Shown here: one piece after another, positions 17,972-26,079 of the stretch
Layout: each line of letters opens with the position of its first letter
Position numbering within the stretch: position 1 is the stretch's first letter
From: UBA12567 sp964598425
GTDB lineage: Bacteria; Planctomycetota; Phycisphaerae; Phycisphaerales; SM1A02
DNA length: 64,000 nucleotides
NCBI GenBank assembly: GCA_964598425.1
Contig: CAZRBV010000004.1
Span: 1-64,000, forward strand
Reading direction: 5' to 3'
Program-made: the position numbers and the translations under genes
Notes under the pieces: generated by a model
The model's input: only the letters and a program-made list of their open reading frames with translations
Databases searched by the model: none
What the model was told of the DNA's origin: nothing

Positions 17972-18999
17972 AGGCGCTCTGTGTCACGCAACAAGGAAAC
18001 CCGGTTGCCCCCAACGTGAAACTGCTCGAACTACAGGACCTGGAACCATCAGCCGGACAGGTGCTTGTAGAAACGCACGCAAGTGCCATGAACCATCTGG
18101 ATCTCTGGGTCGGTCGAGGGCTTCCGGGCGTTGATACACCGTGGCCTCGAACAGGCGGTTCTGATGGGTGCGGCCGCGTCATTGGGGTCGGTGAGGGCGT
18201 CGACTCTGCATGGATTGGAACGCAGGTCGTACTGAATGCTGCGTGGGAGCAGCATGCGCCTCCCAGCCCAGGCGCAACGCCAGCTGGCCGGGACATTCAT
18301 GTGATTGGGGAGCACTCGCCGGGCACCCATGCCCAGCAGTTCGTTGCTCCGGTGTCAAACGTACTGGCCATTGATGCATCCATCGACCCACTGGACGCTG
18401 CTGCGTATGCCCTGACACACCTCACCGCGTGGCGAATGCTTCGCACGCGGGCACGTCTCGCCGAGGGCGAATCGGTGCTCATTACGGGCATCGGCGGAGG
18501 CGTCGCCCTCGCGTGTCTCGGCATTGCCTCGCACCTCGGCTGCCGAACAATCGTCACGAGCCGTCACCAGTGGAAACTCGACCGCGCAATCGAGCTCGGT
18601 GCCAACCACGGCATACTGGACGACGGCAACGATTGGAGCCGCCAGATACGGCAGCTCACTAGGGGACGCGGCGTCGATATCTGCGCCGACTCAGTCGGCG
18701 CAGCCGTCCACACCGCCTGCCTCAAGTCGCTGGCCCGGGCCGGTCGATTCGTGACGTGCGGCTGCACGACAGGCCCCAACCCCCCCACGGATCTTGCCCG
18801 GCTGTTCTGGAGCCAGCTGGAGATTCTCGGGTCCACAATGGGCAATATGGACGAGTTTCGACAAGCAATTTCGCTGCTTGAGCGAGGACACATCGCCCCG
18901 GTGATCGATCGCGTCGTACCCTTTGAGGATGGCGTATCCGCCGTCGAACGGATCGAGTCGGGCGAACAATTTGGCAAGGTGTTGATCAAGTGGAACTGA
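17968..18999 (+). CDS. Medium-chain dehydrogenase/quinone reductase
   Basis: A 343-residue NAD(P)H-dependent medium-chain dehydrogenase. The GroES-like domain carries HASAMNHLDLWVGRGLPG (residues 37-54), a pattern of the quinone oxidoreductase / zinc-type YhdH-like group. The Rossmann domain has ITGIGGGVALACLG. The cysteine quartet that binds structural zinc in close relatives is missing: the segment after VVLNAAW lacks all four Cys. The protein is therefore probably zinc-free. It overlaps the upstream gene by ATGA and the downstream gene by 10 bases. The physiological substrate cannot be read. Confidence 0.86.
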   Translation: MKALCVTQQGNPVAPNVKLLELQDLEPSAGQVLVETHASAMNHLDLWVGRGLPGVDTPWPRTGGSDGCGRVIGVGEGVDSAWIGTQVVLNAAWEQHAPPSPGATPAGRDIHVIGEHSPGTHAQQFVAPVSNVLAIDASIDPLDAAAYALTHLTAWRMLRTRARLAEGESVLITGIGGGVALACLGIASHLGCRTIVTSRHQWKLDRAIELGANHGILDDGNDWSRQIRQLTRGRGVDICADSVGAAVHTACLKSLARAGRFVTCGCTTGPNPPTDLARLFWSQLEILGSTMGNMDEFRQAISLLERGHIAPVIDRVVPFEDGVSAVERIESGEQFGKVLIKWN

Positions 19000-20228
19000 A
19001 TCGCGCAGACAACTTCGCAAGCGAGGCGATTGCGGGCATCTGGCACCGCAGCGACGGCTGGCTCACCGAATCCCTGCCGGCAATGATTGCGATGCGCCGC
19101 GATCTTCACAGCCACCCTGAGCCGTCGGGCGAAGAAGTTCGCACGACACAGATTGTCAAGGACTGCATTGAGCAGTCCGGTCTCAAGACACGCATCCTTC
19201 CGCACTCGACGGGGCTGATCGTGGACATCGACATGGCGGGTGACGATGCGTCGCGGCTCGCCATCCGCGCCGACATGGACTGTGTCGAAGTACCTGACGA
19301 GAAAGATGTTCCCTGGCGGTCCGGAATCGAAGGCTGCTGCCACGCGTGCGGCCACGATGCGCACACAACGATGGCAACCTATGCAGCAATGGCTATTGCG
19401 CGCGAGGCGCAAACGATGCGAGAGTCCTCTCCTCGCCACAACCTGAGATTCATCTTTCAGCCTGCCGAGGAATCTGCCACCGGCGCCATTGATATGATCG
19501 ACCACGGTGCGTTGGATGGCGTGGACAGCATCATTGCACTGCACTGCGAGCCGTTTCTCGATACGGGTCGCGTCGGTCTGCGAGCCGGGCCAATTACAGC
19601 CAACCTGATGTCTTTCAAAGTGCTCCTCTCAGGACGCGGAGGCCACAGCGCTCGCCCTCACGAAGCCGTTGACCCTGTCCCGGCAGCGGTCAACCTGGTC
19701 TCACTGCTGTACCAACTTGGACCTCGCAGCGTCGACAGCCGCCGCGCCCACTGCGTCACAGTGACATCGCTGCGAGCCGGAGAAGCCATCAATGCCATCC
19801 CGGACTCGGCGGAGGTCAGCGGGACGATTCGAGCTGCTCGGCTGGAGGAAGCCGTGCAACTTCGACAGATGGTCTCGCAATGCGTCGAGGCAGTATGCAT
19901 GGCCACGGGGTGCACACCGCAGGTCGAGTTCCCGCACGAAGCGCCCGCAACCAATAACGATCCGCTCGTAACTGAGTTCATCGCCGAAGCCGCTTGTGAT
20001 GTAGTTGGAAGCGACGGCGTTATTCGACTGGAACTTCCAAGCCTCGGTGGCGAGGACTTCGCCCTCTACCAGCAGCAGGTCCCCGGTGCCATGGCGAGGC
20101 TTGGCACAGGCCACGGCCCGATGGACGAGCGGCACGGACTCCACTCAGGGCTCTTTGATATTGAAGAGTCAGCTCTCCTCGTGGGAAGCCGCTTGCTTGC
20201 CCGCGCAGCCATTCGACACGTGCTTTGA
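18990..20228 (+). CDS. M20D family amidohydrolase
   Basis: A 412-residue zinc-dependent amidohydrolase of the hippurate hydrolase / N-acyl amino acid hydrolase (M20D) type. Metal and catalytic residues are visible in CHACGHDAH (117-125) and FQPAEES (156-162), with IRADMDC upstream and GGEDFALY near the end. The lid domain (about 195-310) carries GRGGHSARPHE. The start is GTG at 18990, overlapping the dehydrogenase stop by 10 bases; the first ATG only appears at residue 32. It probably releases an amino acid from an N-acyl or gamma-glutamyl conjugate. The downstream gene is a glutamate-cysteine ligase-like enzyme, which may hint at peptide or thiol metabolism. Confidence 0.88.
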   Translation: MELNRADNFASEAIAGIWHRSDGWLTESLPAMIAMRRDLHSHPEPSGEEVRTTQIVKDCIEQSGLKTRILPHSTGLIVDIDMAGDDASRLAIRADMDCVEVPDEKDVPWRSGIEGCCHACGHDAHTTMATYAAMAIAREAQTMRESSPRHNLRFIFQPAEESATGAIDMIDHGALDGVDSIIALHCEPFLDTGRVGLRAGPITANLMSFKVLLSGRGGHSARPHEAVDPVPAAVNLVSLLYQLGPRSVDSRRAHCVTVTSLRAGEAINAIPDSAEVSGTIRAARLEEAVQLRQMVSQCVEAVCMATGCTPQVEFPHEAPATNNDPLVTEFIAEAACDVVGSDGVIRLELPSLGGEDFALYQQQVPGAMARLGTGHGPMDERHGLHSGLFDIEESALLVGSRLLARAAIRHVL

Positions 20229-20253
20229 GGCCCCGTTACGACAGGAATAGTAG

Positions 20254-21399
20254 ATGCCGATTCAATTCAATGCCAGCAGCAACCCGACCCTTGGAGTCGA
20301 AATCGAGCTCGGCATCATCAACCGGGACTCATATGAACTCGTACCGCTTGCCGCTGACATTCTGAAGCAGGTCCCGGAGCACTGGGGCGAAGCCGTCAAG
20401 CCGGAGTTCATGCAGGGCTATCTTGAAATCAATACCGGCGTATGCAATTCGGTCGACGATGTCCGAGCCGACCTTCAGGAGAAACTCGAGTGGGGCTACA
20501 GGGTCGCGGCCGACATGGACGCAACCTTTCTGTGGAGTGGAACGCACCCCTTCTCTCGCTGGGATCAGCAGCTGCTGACACCGGACGATCGCTACCAATG
20601 GCTGATGGACACCATGCAATTCGTCGCTCGTCGGCTTGTGTGCTTCGGCCTGCACGTCCACGTCGGTGTCGACAGCGGAGACAAGGCCATCCAGATGTGC
20701 GATCGAATGATGCGGCATCTGCCAGTCATGCTCGCCCTCTCGGCGAACTCTCCATGCTGGAACGGACACGATACGGGGCTTGCGTCATACCGCTCAAAGA
20801 TCATGGAATCACTCCCAACGGCTGGCCTCCCGGAGACGATGCGAAACTGGTCGGAGTACAACTGGCTGGTCGATCACCTTCAGTCAACGGACTTTATTCA
20901 CTCGTCTCGGGAAATCTGGTGGGATGTTCGCCCAGTCGCCCGATTCGGCACCGTTGAAGTTCGCATCATGGATACCCCGATGAGCATGCGGCAGCTCCTC
21001 GGCCTCGTCGCCATGGTGCAGTGCGTGGTCTACGGTATCTCGTCCGAAATCGATCGTGGCGCGTATCTCGTCGACTGCCATCCGATGATTGCTCGCCAGA
21101 ACAAGTGGCACGCCGTGCGATACGGTCTAGAAGCTACGCTCGTCGATCCCGACACAATGCTCGCTGCCTCGGCGCGGCAGATGGCGCGGCGGACCCTTGA
21201 TCTCTGCAGGCCCGTTGCAGATCACCTTGGCTGCGCGACAGAGCTCGGATACTGCGATGAAATCCTCCAGGAAGGCAACGGCGCTCAGTGCCAACGGCAA
21301 CTGTTGAGGCAGGGAGACCCGAGCAAGGTCGTCGAAGGACTTCTTGCTGTCACGGGCGAGCCGTGGCTGGGTGAGGCTGGCGTGTCCTGCAAATCGTAG
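20254..21399 (+). CDS. Carboxylate-amine ligase, YbdK / GCS2 family
   Basis: A 381-residue ATP-dependent ligase of the glutamate-cysteine ligase type 2 family. The N-terminus TLGVEIELGI is the conserved Glu-rich ATP/metal site. GLHVHVGVDSGDKAI, LALSANSPCWNG and VRIMDTPMS are further family blocks. Length matches YbdK (about 370-380). YbdK itself has weak gamma-glutamylcysteine synthesis activity, so the true product here is uncertain. The ATG at 20254 follows AGGAA at 8 bases. The gene ends the plus-strand chain from alaS and lies 16 bases from the convergent tmk stop. Confidence 0.88.
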   Translation: MPIQFNASSNPTLGVEIELGIINRDSYELVPLAADILKQVPEHWGEAVKPEFMQGYLEINTGVCNSVDDVRADLQEKLEWGYRVAADMDATFLWSGTHPFSRWDQQLLTPDDRYQWLMDTMQFVARRLVCFGLHVHVGVDSGDKAIQMCDRMMRHLPVMLALSANSPCWNGHDTGLASYRSKIMESLPTAGLPETMRNWSEYNWLVDHLQSTDFIHSSREIWWDVRPVARFGTVEVRIMDTPMSMRQLLGLVAMVQCVVYGISSEIDRGAYLVDCHPMIARQNKWHAVRYGLEATLVDPDTMLAASARQMARRTLDLCRPVADHLGCATELGYCDEILQEGNGAQCQRQLLRQGDPSKVVEGLLAVTGEPWLGEAGVSCKS

Positions 21400-21415
21400 A
21401 TTTGCCGCAACCCTG

Positions 21416-22048
21416 TCACATGGAGGCGAGGCGATCAAGAATCGCGGCAGCCGCGATCCGCTCCACGACATCTTCTGGAGCGGTCGCATCTATCAGCAGA
21501 ACATGCTCGGGATCTTCCTTGGCCAACTGGTGGTAACCATCTCGAACGCGACGATGGAATGCGGCGCCTTTCTGTTCCATACGGTCAAGCAATGGGTTGA
21601 GCCGCTTTGCCGCAGTGGCCTCATCAACATCGAAGATAACGGTCAGGTCAGGCATTCGATGCCCTGTCGCCACCTCGGCAACATCCATTATCTCGCTCAT
21701 CGGCAACCCCCCTGCCGTTCCCTGATACGCACATGTCGAAGCCACAAATCGATCGGCCAAAACCAATGCGCCGCGATTCAACGCTGGCGTGATCGTCTGC
21801 TCAACGAGTTGAGCGCGACTGGCCATGTAGAGGAGCATTTCACACCGAACAGTCATGTCCGTGTTGGCCGGGTCGAGCAGGACGTCGCGGACCTGTTCGC
21901 CAACCGATGTGCCGCCGGGCTCTCGAACCTCGATGACCTCCAAGCCAGCGCCTCTGGCTGCTCGGGCAAACCTGCCCAGCTGCGATGACTTTCCCGACCC
22001 ATCCGGGCCTTCGAAAGCGATGAATCTCTCCCTCAGCAATCCGTGCAT
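21416..22048 (-). CDS. tmk: Thymidylate kinase
   Basis: Phosphorylates dTMP to dTDP in the cytosol. At 210 residues it has the family length. The P-loop GPDGSGKSS spans residues 14-22, the DR motif is LADRFVAST, and the dTMP-contacting segment is VREPGGTSVGEQVR. The ATG at 22048 lacks a clear Shine-Dalgarno sequence, and the first eight residues are not conserved, so initiation could be a few codons later. The gene is divergent from the small membrane protein gene at 22118. Confidence 0.95.
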   Translation of the reverse strand: MHGLLRERFIAFEGPDGSGKSSQLGRFARAARGAGLEVIEVREPGGTSVGEQVRDVLLDPANTDMTVRCEMLLYMASRAQLVEQTITPALNRGALVLADRFVASTCAYQGTAGGLPMSEIMDVAEVATGHRMPDLTVIFDVDEATAAKRLNPLLDRMEQKGAAFHRRVRDGYHQLAKEDPEHVLLIDATAPEDVVERIAAAAILDRLASM

Positions 22049-22117
22049 GTGTGAAGTGTCCGCTTTCGATGGCCGGAGGTCAATTCACGGCGGCCCGAAG
22101 TCGTACTATCAGCGGCC

Positions 22118-22597
22118 ATGAGGATGATCCTCCGCAATGCGGATCGCCAGAATCTCGGGCAGGCAACCGTTGTCGATGGCGAGACTCCGGTCAAAATCCG
22201 CACAGATTACGACCGAGAAGTCTTCCTGCAGTGGGAAGGTGCGCTCGACGACGGGGGGCATCTCCGCCGCTGTCCGCAGTGCAGCGGAGACACCCTCTAT
22301 CGCCACAGACGCTTTCCACAAGTCACTGGGTTCATCATCGTGCTGGCGTTGGCACTCGGCCTGGCGGGCATCCTCGGAGTCACATCGGGAATCCCCTTTC
22401 TGATTGCGATGCTCGTGGTGCTGGTGCTTGATGTCGCGATTCTCGTGTTGTCGCCAGAGTCGCTGCAGTGCTATCGCTGCCAGTCCTCGTTTCTGGAGAC
22501 GCCCATTGCCTCATATCACCGTCGATGGGATAGCAAGACAGCATCGCAGCATCGCCCACCACCGCAGCGCGACGAGGACTCAGTCGGTAGCACGTGA
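22118..22597 (+). CDS. Small two-helix membrane protein with paired Cys motifs
   Basis: A 159-residue hypothetical protein. A short N-terminal domain carries CPQC (residues 52-55), followed by a long hydrophobic region with two membrane helices (VTGFIIVLALALGLAGILG and FLIAMLVVLVLDVAILVL). A second pair CYRC comes next, then a hydrophilic tail. The two Cys pairs flank the membrane hairpin and could form one zinc site on the cytosolic face. I recognise no family. It starts 69 bases from tmk in the opposite direction and ends exactly where the convergent UbiB-like gene ends. Confidence 0.6.
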   Translation: MRMILRNADRQNLGQATVVDGETPVKIRTDYDREVFLQWEGALDDGGHLRRCPQCSGDTLYRHRRFPQVTGFIIVLALALGLAGILGVTSGIPFLIAMLVVLVLDVAILVLSPESLQCYRCQSSFLETPIASYHRRWDSKTASQHRPPPQRDEDSVGST

Positions 22598-24304
22598 TCA
22601 GCGGCGCTTGTGCTTCCGAGCCTGCCACTTCGCCCAGATATTCTCCAGCACGATCAACAAGGCCATGAAGAACGACACCATGAAGCCAATGGCTCCGATC
22701 CAACCGAGCGTCGTGCTTCCGCCCCCCGATGAGGCGAGCACCAGCACCGATGAAGCCAGAATCATTGCGGCAACGAGTACCGAGTAGGAAATCTGCCGAC
22801 TGGAGTGGTAAATCGTCCGCTCCATGCTCTGGAACCCTTCCATCTCCATCCCAATACGGAATTTGTTGCTGCTGAGCCGCTCCAACAGGGTTGAGAGCCG
22901 TCCGGGTAGTCGATCCGCAAGCGTGACCCACTTGCCAGCATTCCTCTTGAGGCGGTTGCGGATCGCCTTCCACGAATACTGCTGCTTGATCAGACGCTCC
23001 ACATGGGGTCTTGCAAAGCTCACCAGGTCGAACTCTGGATCAATGTCCTCGGCGACACCCTCAATGGTCGTCAGTGCCTTGATCATGAGCACGATGTCTG
23101 CAGGGCACTGAATGCGGTGTTTTCGCAGCCCTTCGGTAAACGTACGGAGCATCGCGCCCATGTCGAGCTTCTCCATAGAGACGCCCGTGAACTCATCAAG
23201 AAAGTTCTGCAGATCCTTTCGGACGCTCCTGCGATTGATCGTGTCTTCGTCAACTTGCCCGAGCGCAATGAAGGCGTCATACAACTTGTCGAGATCGTTA
23301 CTCGCAACACCGTGGATCAGATTCGCCAGATCGGTGACAGTCTCCTTGTCCACACGGCCGGCCATGCCGCAATCAATGAAACACAGCCGTCCATCGTCGA
23401 GCAGAAACAGGTTTCCAGGATGCGGGTCGGCGTGGAAGAAACCGACATCAAGGACCTGGCGAAGCACCGTATAGGCACCGTTGCGAACAAGTGTTTCCCG
23501 TTGGTCGTCGGTAAGCCCGGCTTCCCGCCACTTCGAGAGAAGCACACCCTTGATCTCCTCAAGCCCGAGCACCCTCCGCCGCGTGACGTCCCAGTACACC
23601 AGTGGGAACCATGCCTGCTCGCCTTCTTCGAGATTGGCGCGAAAGAGATCGGTATTACGGCCCTCGTGCAGGAAATCCAATTCGTGCCCGATCGCTTCCG
23701 AAAACTCCTCAACAACGGCAATTGGATCCATTGGAAGGTTCGTCGCATGTCGGCTGACCCACTCCGCGACCGCCTCAAGAATCTCCACATCAGCATTCAC
23801 AATTCGATCGATTCCGGGCCGGAGAACCTTCAATACGATCGGCCGACTACCGTCTCGAAGTACTGCCCGGTGCGCCTGAGCCATGGATGCCGAGGCCATT
23901 GGGACTTCATCAATCGACTCAAACACCTCGCTGAGATCGCCAAGATCCTCCTCAAGCTGGGCCTTGATCTTCGGCCACTCCTCGGCAGGCACATCGGCCT
24001 GCAGTTTCTGAAGCTCTTCGATGTACTCCGGCGGCAGGAGATCAGGCCTGGTACTCATGATTTGGCCTAATTTGATGAATGTCGGGCCGAGTTCCTCAAG
24101 CGCCATGCGAAGCCGCGCTGGTCGGCTCACTGTTGCAACAGATGGAGCAGGCGCCTTCGAGAAGATTCGCTGGCCCTTCTCAAGCAGTAGATCGAGTTTG
24201 GCGTCCTCGAAAAACTCCTTGAACCCAAACTTGACCAGGACAGAGAGTATTTCTCGGTAGCGATTGGCGTGCCGGACAAGCTGAAGCATCGACATGCCCG
24301 TCAT
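22598..24304 (-). CDS. ABC1/UbiB (ADCK-like) atypical kinase
   Basis: A 568-residue atypical protein-kinase-like ATPase of the UbiB/ADCK family, linked to quinone biosynthesis and lipid homeostasis at the membrane. The family-specific TFIKLGQIMSTRPDLLP block is the KxGQ motif. ASASMAQAHRA replaces the glycine-rich loop with the Ala-rich loop, followed by VLKVLRPG. The catalytic region is FFHADPHPGNLFLL and LCFIDCGMAGR. Two C-terminal membrane helices end the protein. The start is chosen at ATG 24304; GTG at 24358 and ATGs at 24295 and 24289 are also in frame and none has a clear Shine-Dalgarno sequence. No ubi or men genes are adjacent. Confidence 0.9.
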   Translation of the reverse strand: MTGMSMLQLVRHANRYREILSVLVKFGFKEFFEDAKLDLLLEKGQRIFSKAPAPSVATVSRPARLRMALEELGPTFIKLGQIMSTRPDLLPPEYIEELQKLQADVPAEEWPKIKAQLEEDLGDLSEVFESIDEVPMASASMAQAHRAVLRDGSRPIVLKVLRPGIDRIVNADVEILEAVAEWVSRHATNLPMDPIAVVEEFSEAIGHELDFLHEGRNTDLFRANLEEGEQAWFPLVYWDVTRRRVLGLEEIKGVLLSKWREAGLTDDQRETLVRNGAYTVLRQVLDVGFFHADPHPGNLFLLDDGRLCFIDCGMAGRVDKETVTDLANLIHGVASNDLDKLYDAFIALGQVDEDTINRRSVRKDLQNFLDEFTGVSMEKLDMGAMLRTFTEGLRKHRIQCPADIVLMIKALTTIEGVAEDIDPEFDLVSFARPHVERLIKQQYSWKAIRNRLKRNAGKWVTLADRLPGRLSTLLERLSSNKFRIGMEMEGFQSMERTIYHSSRQISYSVLVAAMILASSVLVLASSGGGSTTLGWIGAIGFMVSFFMALLIVLENIWAKWQARKHKRR

Positions 24305-24370
24305 AGTACTGATGTGCAGAATGAGAGTCTGATGCCCGGGAGCGTGCACGACCGGCACGCTGGGCCAGAT

Positions 24371-25732
24371 TCAACGCTGATCCGGTCGCCTCACCCCACG
24401 TCCCGGTTTCTGGTCCTTGGGGATGGGCCTGGACGCTCGCTTCCGCCTCCCCGGCCCGGGCCGATGACGCGTCTCATGCCTGCGAGGCACCGCACCGCGC
24501 GCCTGCTTCGTGTCCTCGTCTGGCGAGAACCCGGGAATCCGCTCTGGATCTGCCGCGACTCCGGCTTGCGGCGCCAGTTCATACCAGCGGTCGAGATCCT
24601 TCGGTCCAAGAAGTGTCCACGCATCCCCCTTCTGCCTGGTGCCGTGCGAGGCTCGGCCCGCTCGGTGCACAAGATCCTCAGCCGACCCTGGCAGGTCATA
24701 GTTGACCACGATGGGAACACCCTTGATATGCAGTCCTCGGCTCCCCACATCGGTGGCCACCAGCACATCGATCTCTCCGCTGGCAAATCGATCGAGCGCA
24801 CGGCGGCGCTGAGCCTGTGAACGGTCGCCGTGCAGCTGCCCAGTCTTGAGGCCATGCCGAGACAGGGCTGCTGCGACCCACCCCGTGCGTCGCCTTGTTC
24901 TGCAGAAGATCAACATACGCCCCGCCCCTCGCTCCCGAACGAGATGGAGCAGAAGGTCGATACGGCTCTTCTGCTCGACGAGCACCGCGTGCTGGATCAC
25001 ATGAGCAGCAGCGGTCGTGTGGGGGTGTGTTTCGATCCGAACTGCTCCGCGAAGATGCTGATCCGCCAACTGAAGCACATCCTTAGGCATCGTGGCAGTG
25101 AAGAGCAGCATCTGCCGAGACCCCGGGAGCTGCCTGAGAATGCGCTCCACCTGTGGCGCAAACCCCATGTCGAACATCCGGTCGGCCTCATCCAGCACGA
25201 TGGATTGAACCGCATCGGTGTGAAGCACACCCTCAGCAATGAGCTCGTTCAAACGTCCCGGGGTTCCCACAAGAAGGTCGATACCGCTGGCCAAAGCGCG
25301 TTTCTGCGGCGTGATTGCCACCGTCCCGACGGCTACCGCCGTACGAAGCACGGTTCCTCGGGCAAGTTGTTCAGCAAGGACTCCTGTCTGGTCGGCCAAT
25401 TCCCGGGTCGGGCAGACGACAAGGCTCCGCAGCCGAGCTGAGGGGGAGAGGGTCTGCCCCTTCGCTGGGCGATCGGCAAGGATTCTCTGCAGCACCGGTG
25501 CCAGAAAGGCTGCAGTCTTGCCGCTCCCTGTCTCCGCCAGTGCGAGCACATCACGGCCCTCCAGAACAGCCGGAATCGTTTGAGCCTGCACGGCGCGCGG
25601 CCTCTCCATACCTTGCCGGTGCAGGCGATCGACCAACAGCGACCCGATGCCGAGAGCCCCAAAGGAATCTTCGTTCCCCAATCTTGCTCCTTTTTGGCGA
25701 GTTTCGTGGTCCGGGTGTTTGGATCGTGTCAT
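24371..25732 (-). CDS. DEAD-box ATP-dependent RNA helicase
   Basis: A helicase of about 453 residues that remodels RNA, similar to RhlE-type proteins. Motifs in order are the Q motif region RPRAVQAQTIP, Walker A AETGSGKTA, Ia PTRELADQ, DEAD in VLDEADRMFDMGF, FTATMP (motif III, TAT rather than SAT), IFCRTRRRTG, ATDVGSRGLHI and HRAGRASH (motif VI). The C-terminus is a basic tail rich in Arg, Gly, Pro and Lys, expected to bind RNA. The start is uncertain: ATG at 25732 gives the shortest sensible N-terminus, while ATGs at 25756 and 25786 are in frame with no clear Shine-Dalgarno sequence. Confidence 0.92.
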   Translation of the reverse strand: MTRSKHPDHETRQKGARLGNEDSFGALGIGSLLVDRLHRQGMERPRAVQAQTIPAVLEGRDVLALAETGSGKTAAFLAPVLQRILADRPAKGQTLSPSARLRSLVVCPTRELADQTGVLAEQLARGTVLRTAVAVGTVAITPQKRALASGIDLLVGTPGRLNELIAEGVLHTDAVQSIVLDEADRMFDMGFAPQVERILRQLPGSRQMLLFTATMPKDVLQLADQHLRGAVRIETHPHTTAAAHVIQHAVLVEQKSRIDLLLHLVRERGAGRMLIFCRTRRRTGWVAAALSRHGLKTGQLHGDRSQAQRRRALDRFASGEIDVLVATDVGSRGLHIKGVPIVVNYDLPGSAEDLVHRAGRASHGTRQKGDAWTLLGPKDLDRWYELAPQAGVAADPERIPGFSPDEDTKQARGAVPRRHETRHRPGPGRRKRASRPIPKDQKPGRGVRRPDQR

Positions 25733-25888
25733 ACTGGGGTACTCATGCTCGGGCATCCGAACCAATCTGAACGGCGCCGCATCCATTCTAGATGCATCTC
25801 CCGCTTCGACCGGTCCGATGCTCCGCGCGCACTCGCCACGCCGATGATGCCAGCGTATTCGCCGCTTCACCACGGACTCACCATTGTC

Positions 25889-25960
25889 ATGGGTTTCTGC
25901 ACCGGTACATGCTGCCGCGTCTGGAACACGATGACGGCGGGGCTCGCCCGAGGAGACTGA
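25889..25960 (+). CDS. Candidate Cys-containing leader peptide of an attenuator
   Basis: A 23-codon frame, ATG to TGA, with three Cys codons in the first nine (MGFCTGTCC), two of them adjacent (25910-25915), then a Trp codon at 25922. It is proposed as a leader peptide because it overlaps RNA segments able to fold alternatively and is followed 27 bases later by a strong terminator. No good Shine-Dalgarno sequence precedes the ATG, which is the main weakness. It may instead be part of a longer non-functional frame. It lies in the 347-base gap between the helicase and the unknown gene at 26080; the rest of that gap (25733-25888) shows no convincing promoter. Confidence 0.4.
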   Translation: MGFCTGTCCRVWNTMTAGLARGD

Positions 25961-26022
25961 GGACTCGATTCCAAGGAAACCACCTGCGACGCCCCGCCAC
26001 CTGGCGGGGCGTCTTTCGTTTG
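25915..26022 (+). promoter_or_regulatory. Putative transcription attenuator (1:2, 2:3, 3:4 fold)
   Basis: Four segments can pair in mutually exclusive ways. Segment 1 (CCGCGTC, 25915-25921) pairs with segment 2 (GAC, bulge, GCGG, 25933-25940). Segment 2 (GGCGGGGC, 25936-25943) is also a perfect complement of segment 3 (GCCCCGCC, 25991-25998). Segments 3 and 4 form the terminator. A ribosome stalled on the adjacent Cys codons (25910-25915) would cover segment 1 and free segment 2 to pair with 3, allowing read-through. The pairings are seen in the sequence; the mechanism and the Cys signal are inference. Confidence 0.45.
25988..26022 (+). terminator. Strong Rho-independent terminator/attenuator hairpin
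   Basis: GACGCCCCGCC (25988-25998), loop ACCT, then GGCGGGGCGTC (26003-26013): a perfect 11-bp stem followed by TTTCGTTTG. It lies 58 bases before the start of the unknown gene at 26080, in the sense of that gene, so it would stop transcription before the gene rather than after one. No gene end on the plus strand lies upstream to need it. Confidence 0.85.
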
Positions 26023-26079
26023 TAGCAACAGTGATCTGAAACCCCCTCCCACCCCATATTGCCTCCTGGAGAACACGCC

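Noticed and set aside
23003..24070. Open frame opposite the UbiB-like kinase (355 codons)
   Set aside because: Antisense to conserved kinase motifs and without similarity to any family I know.
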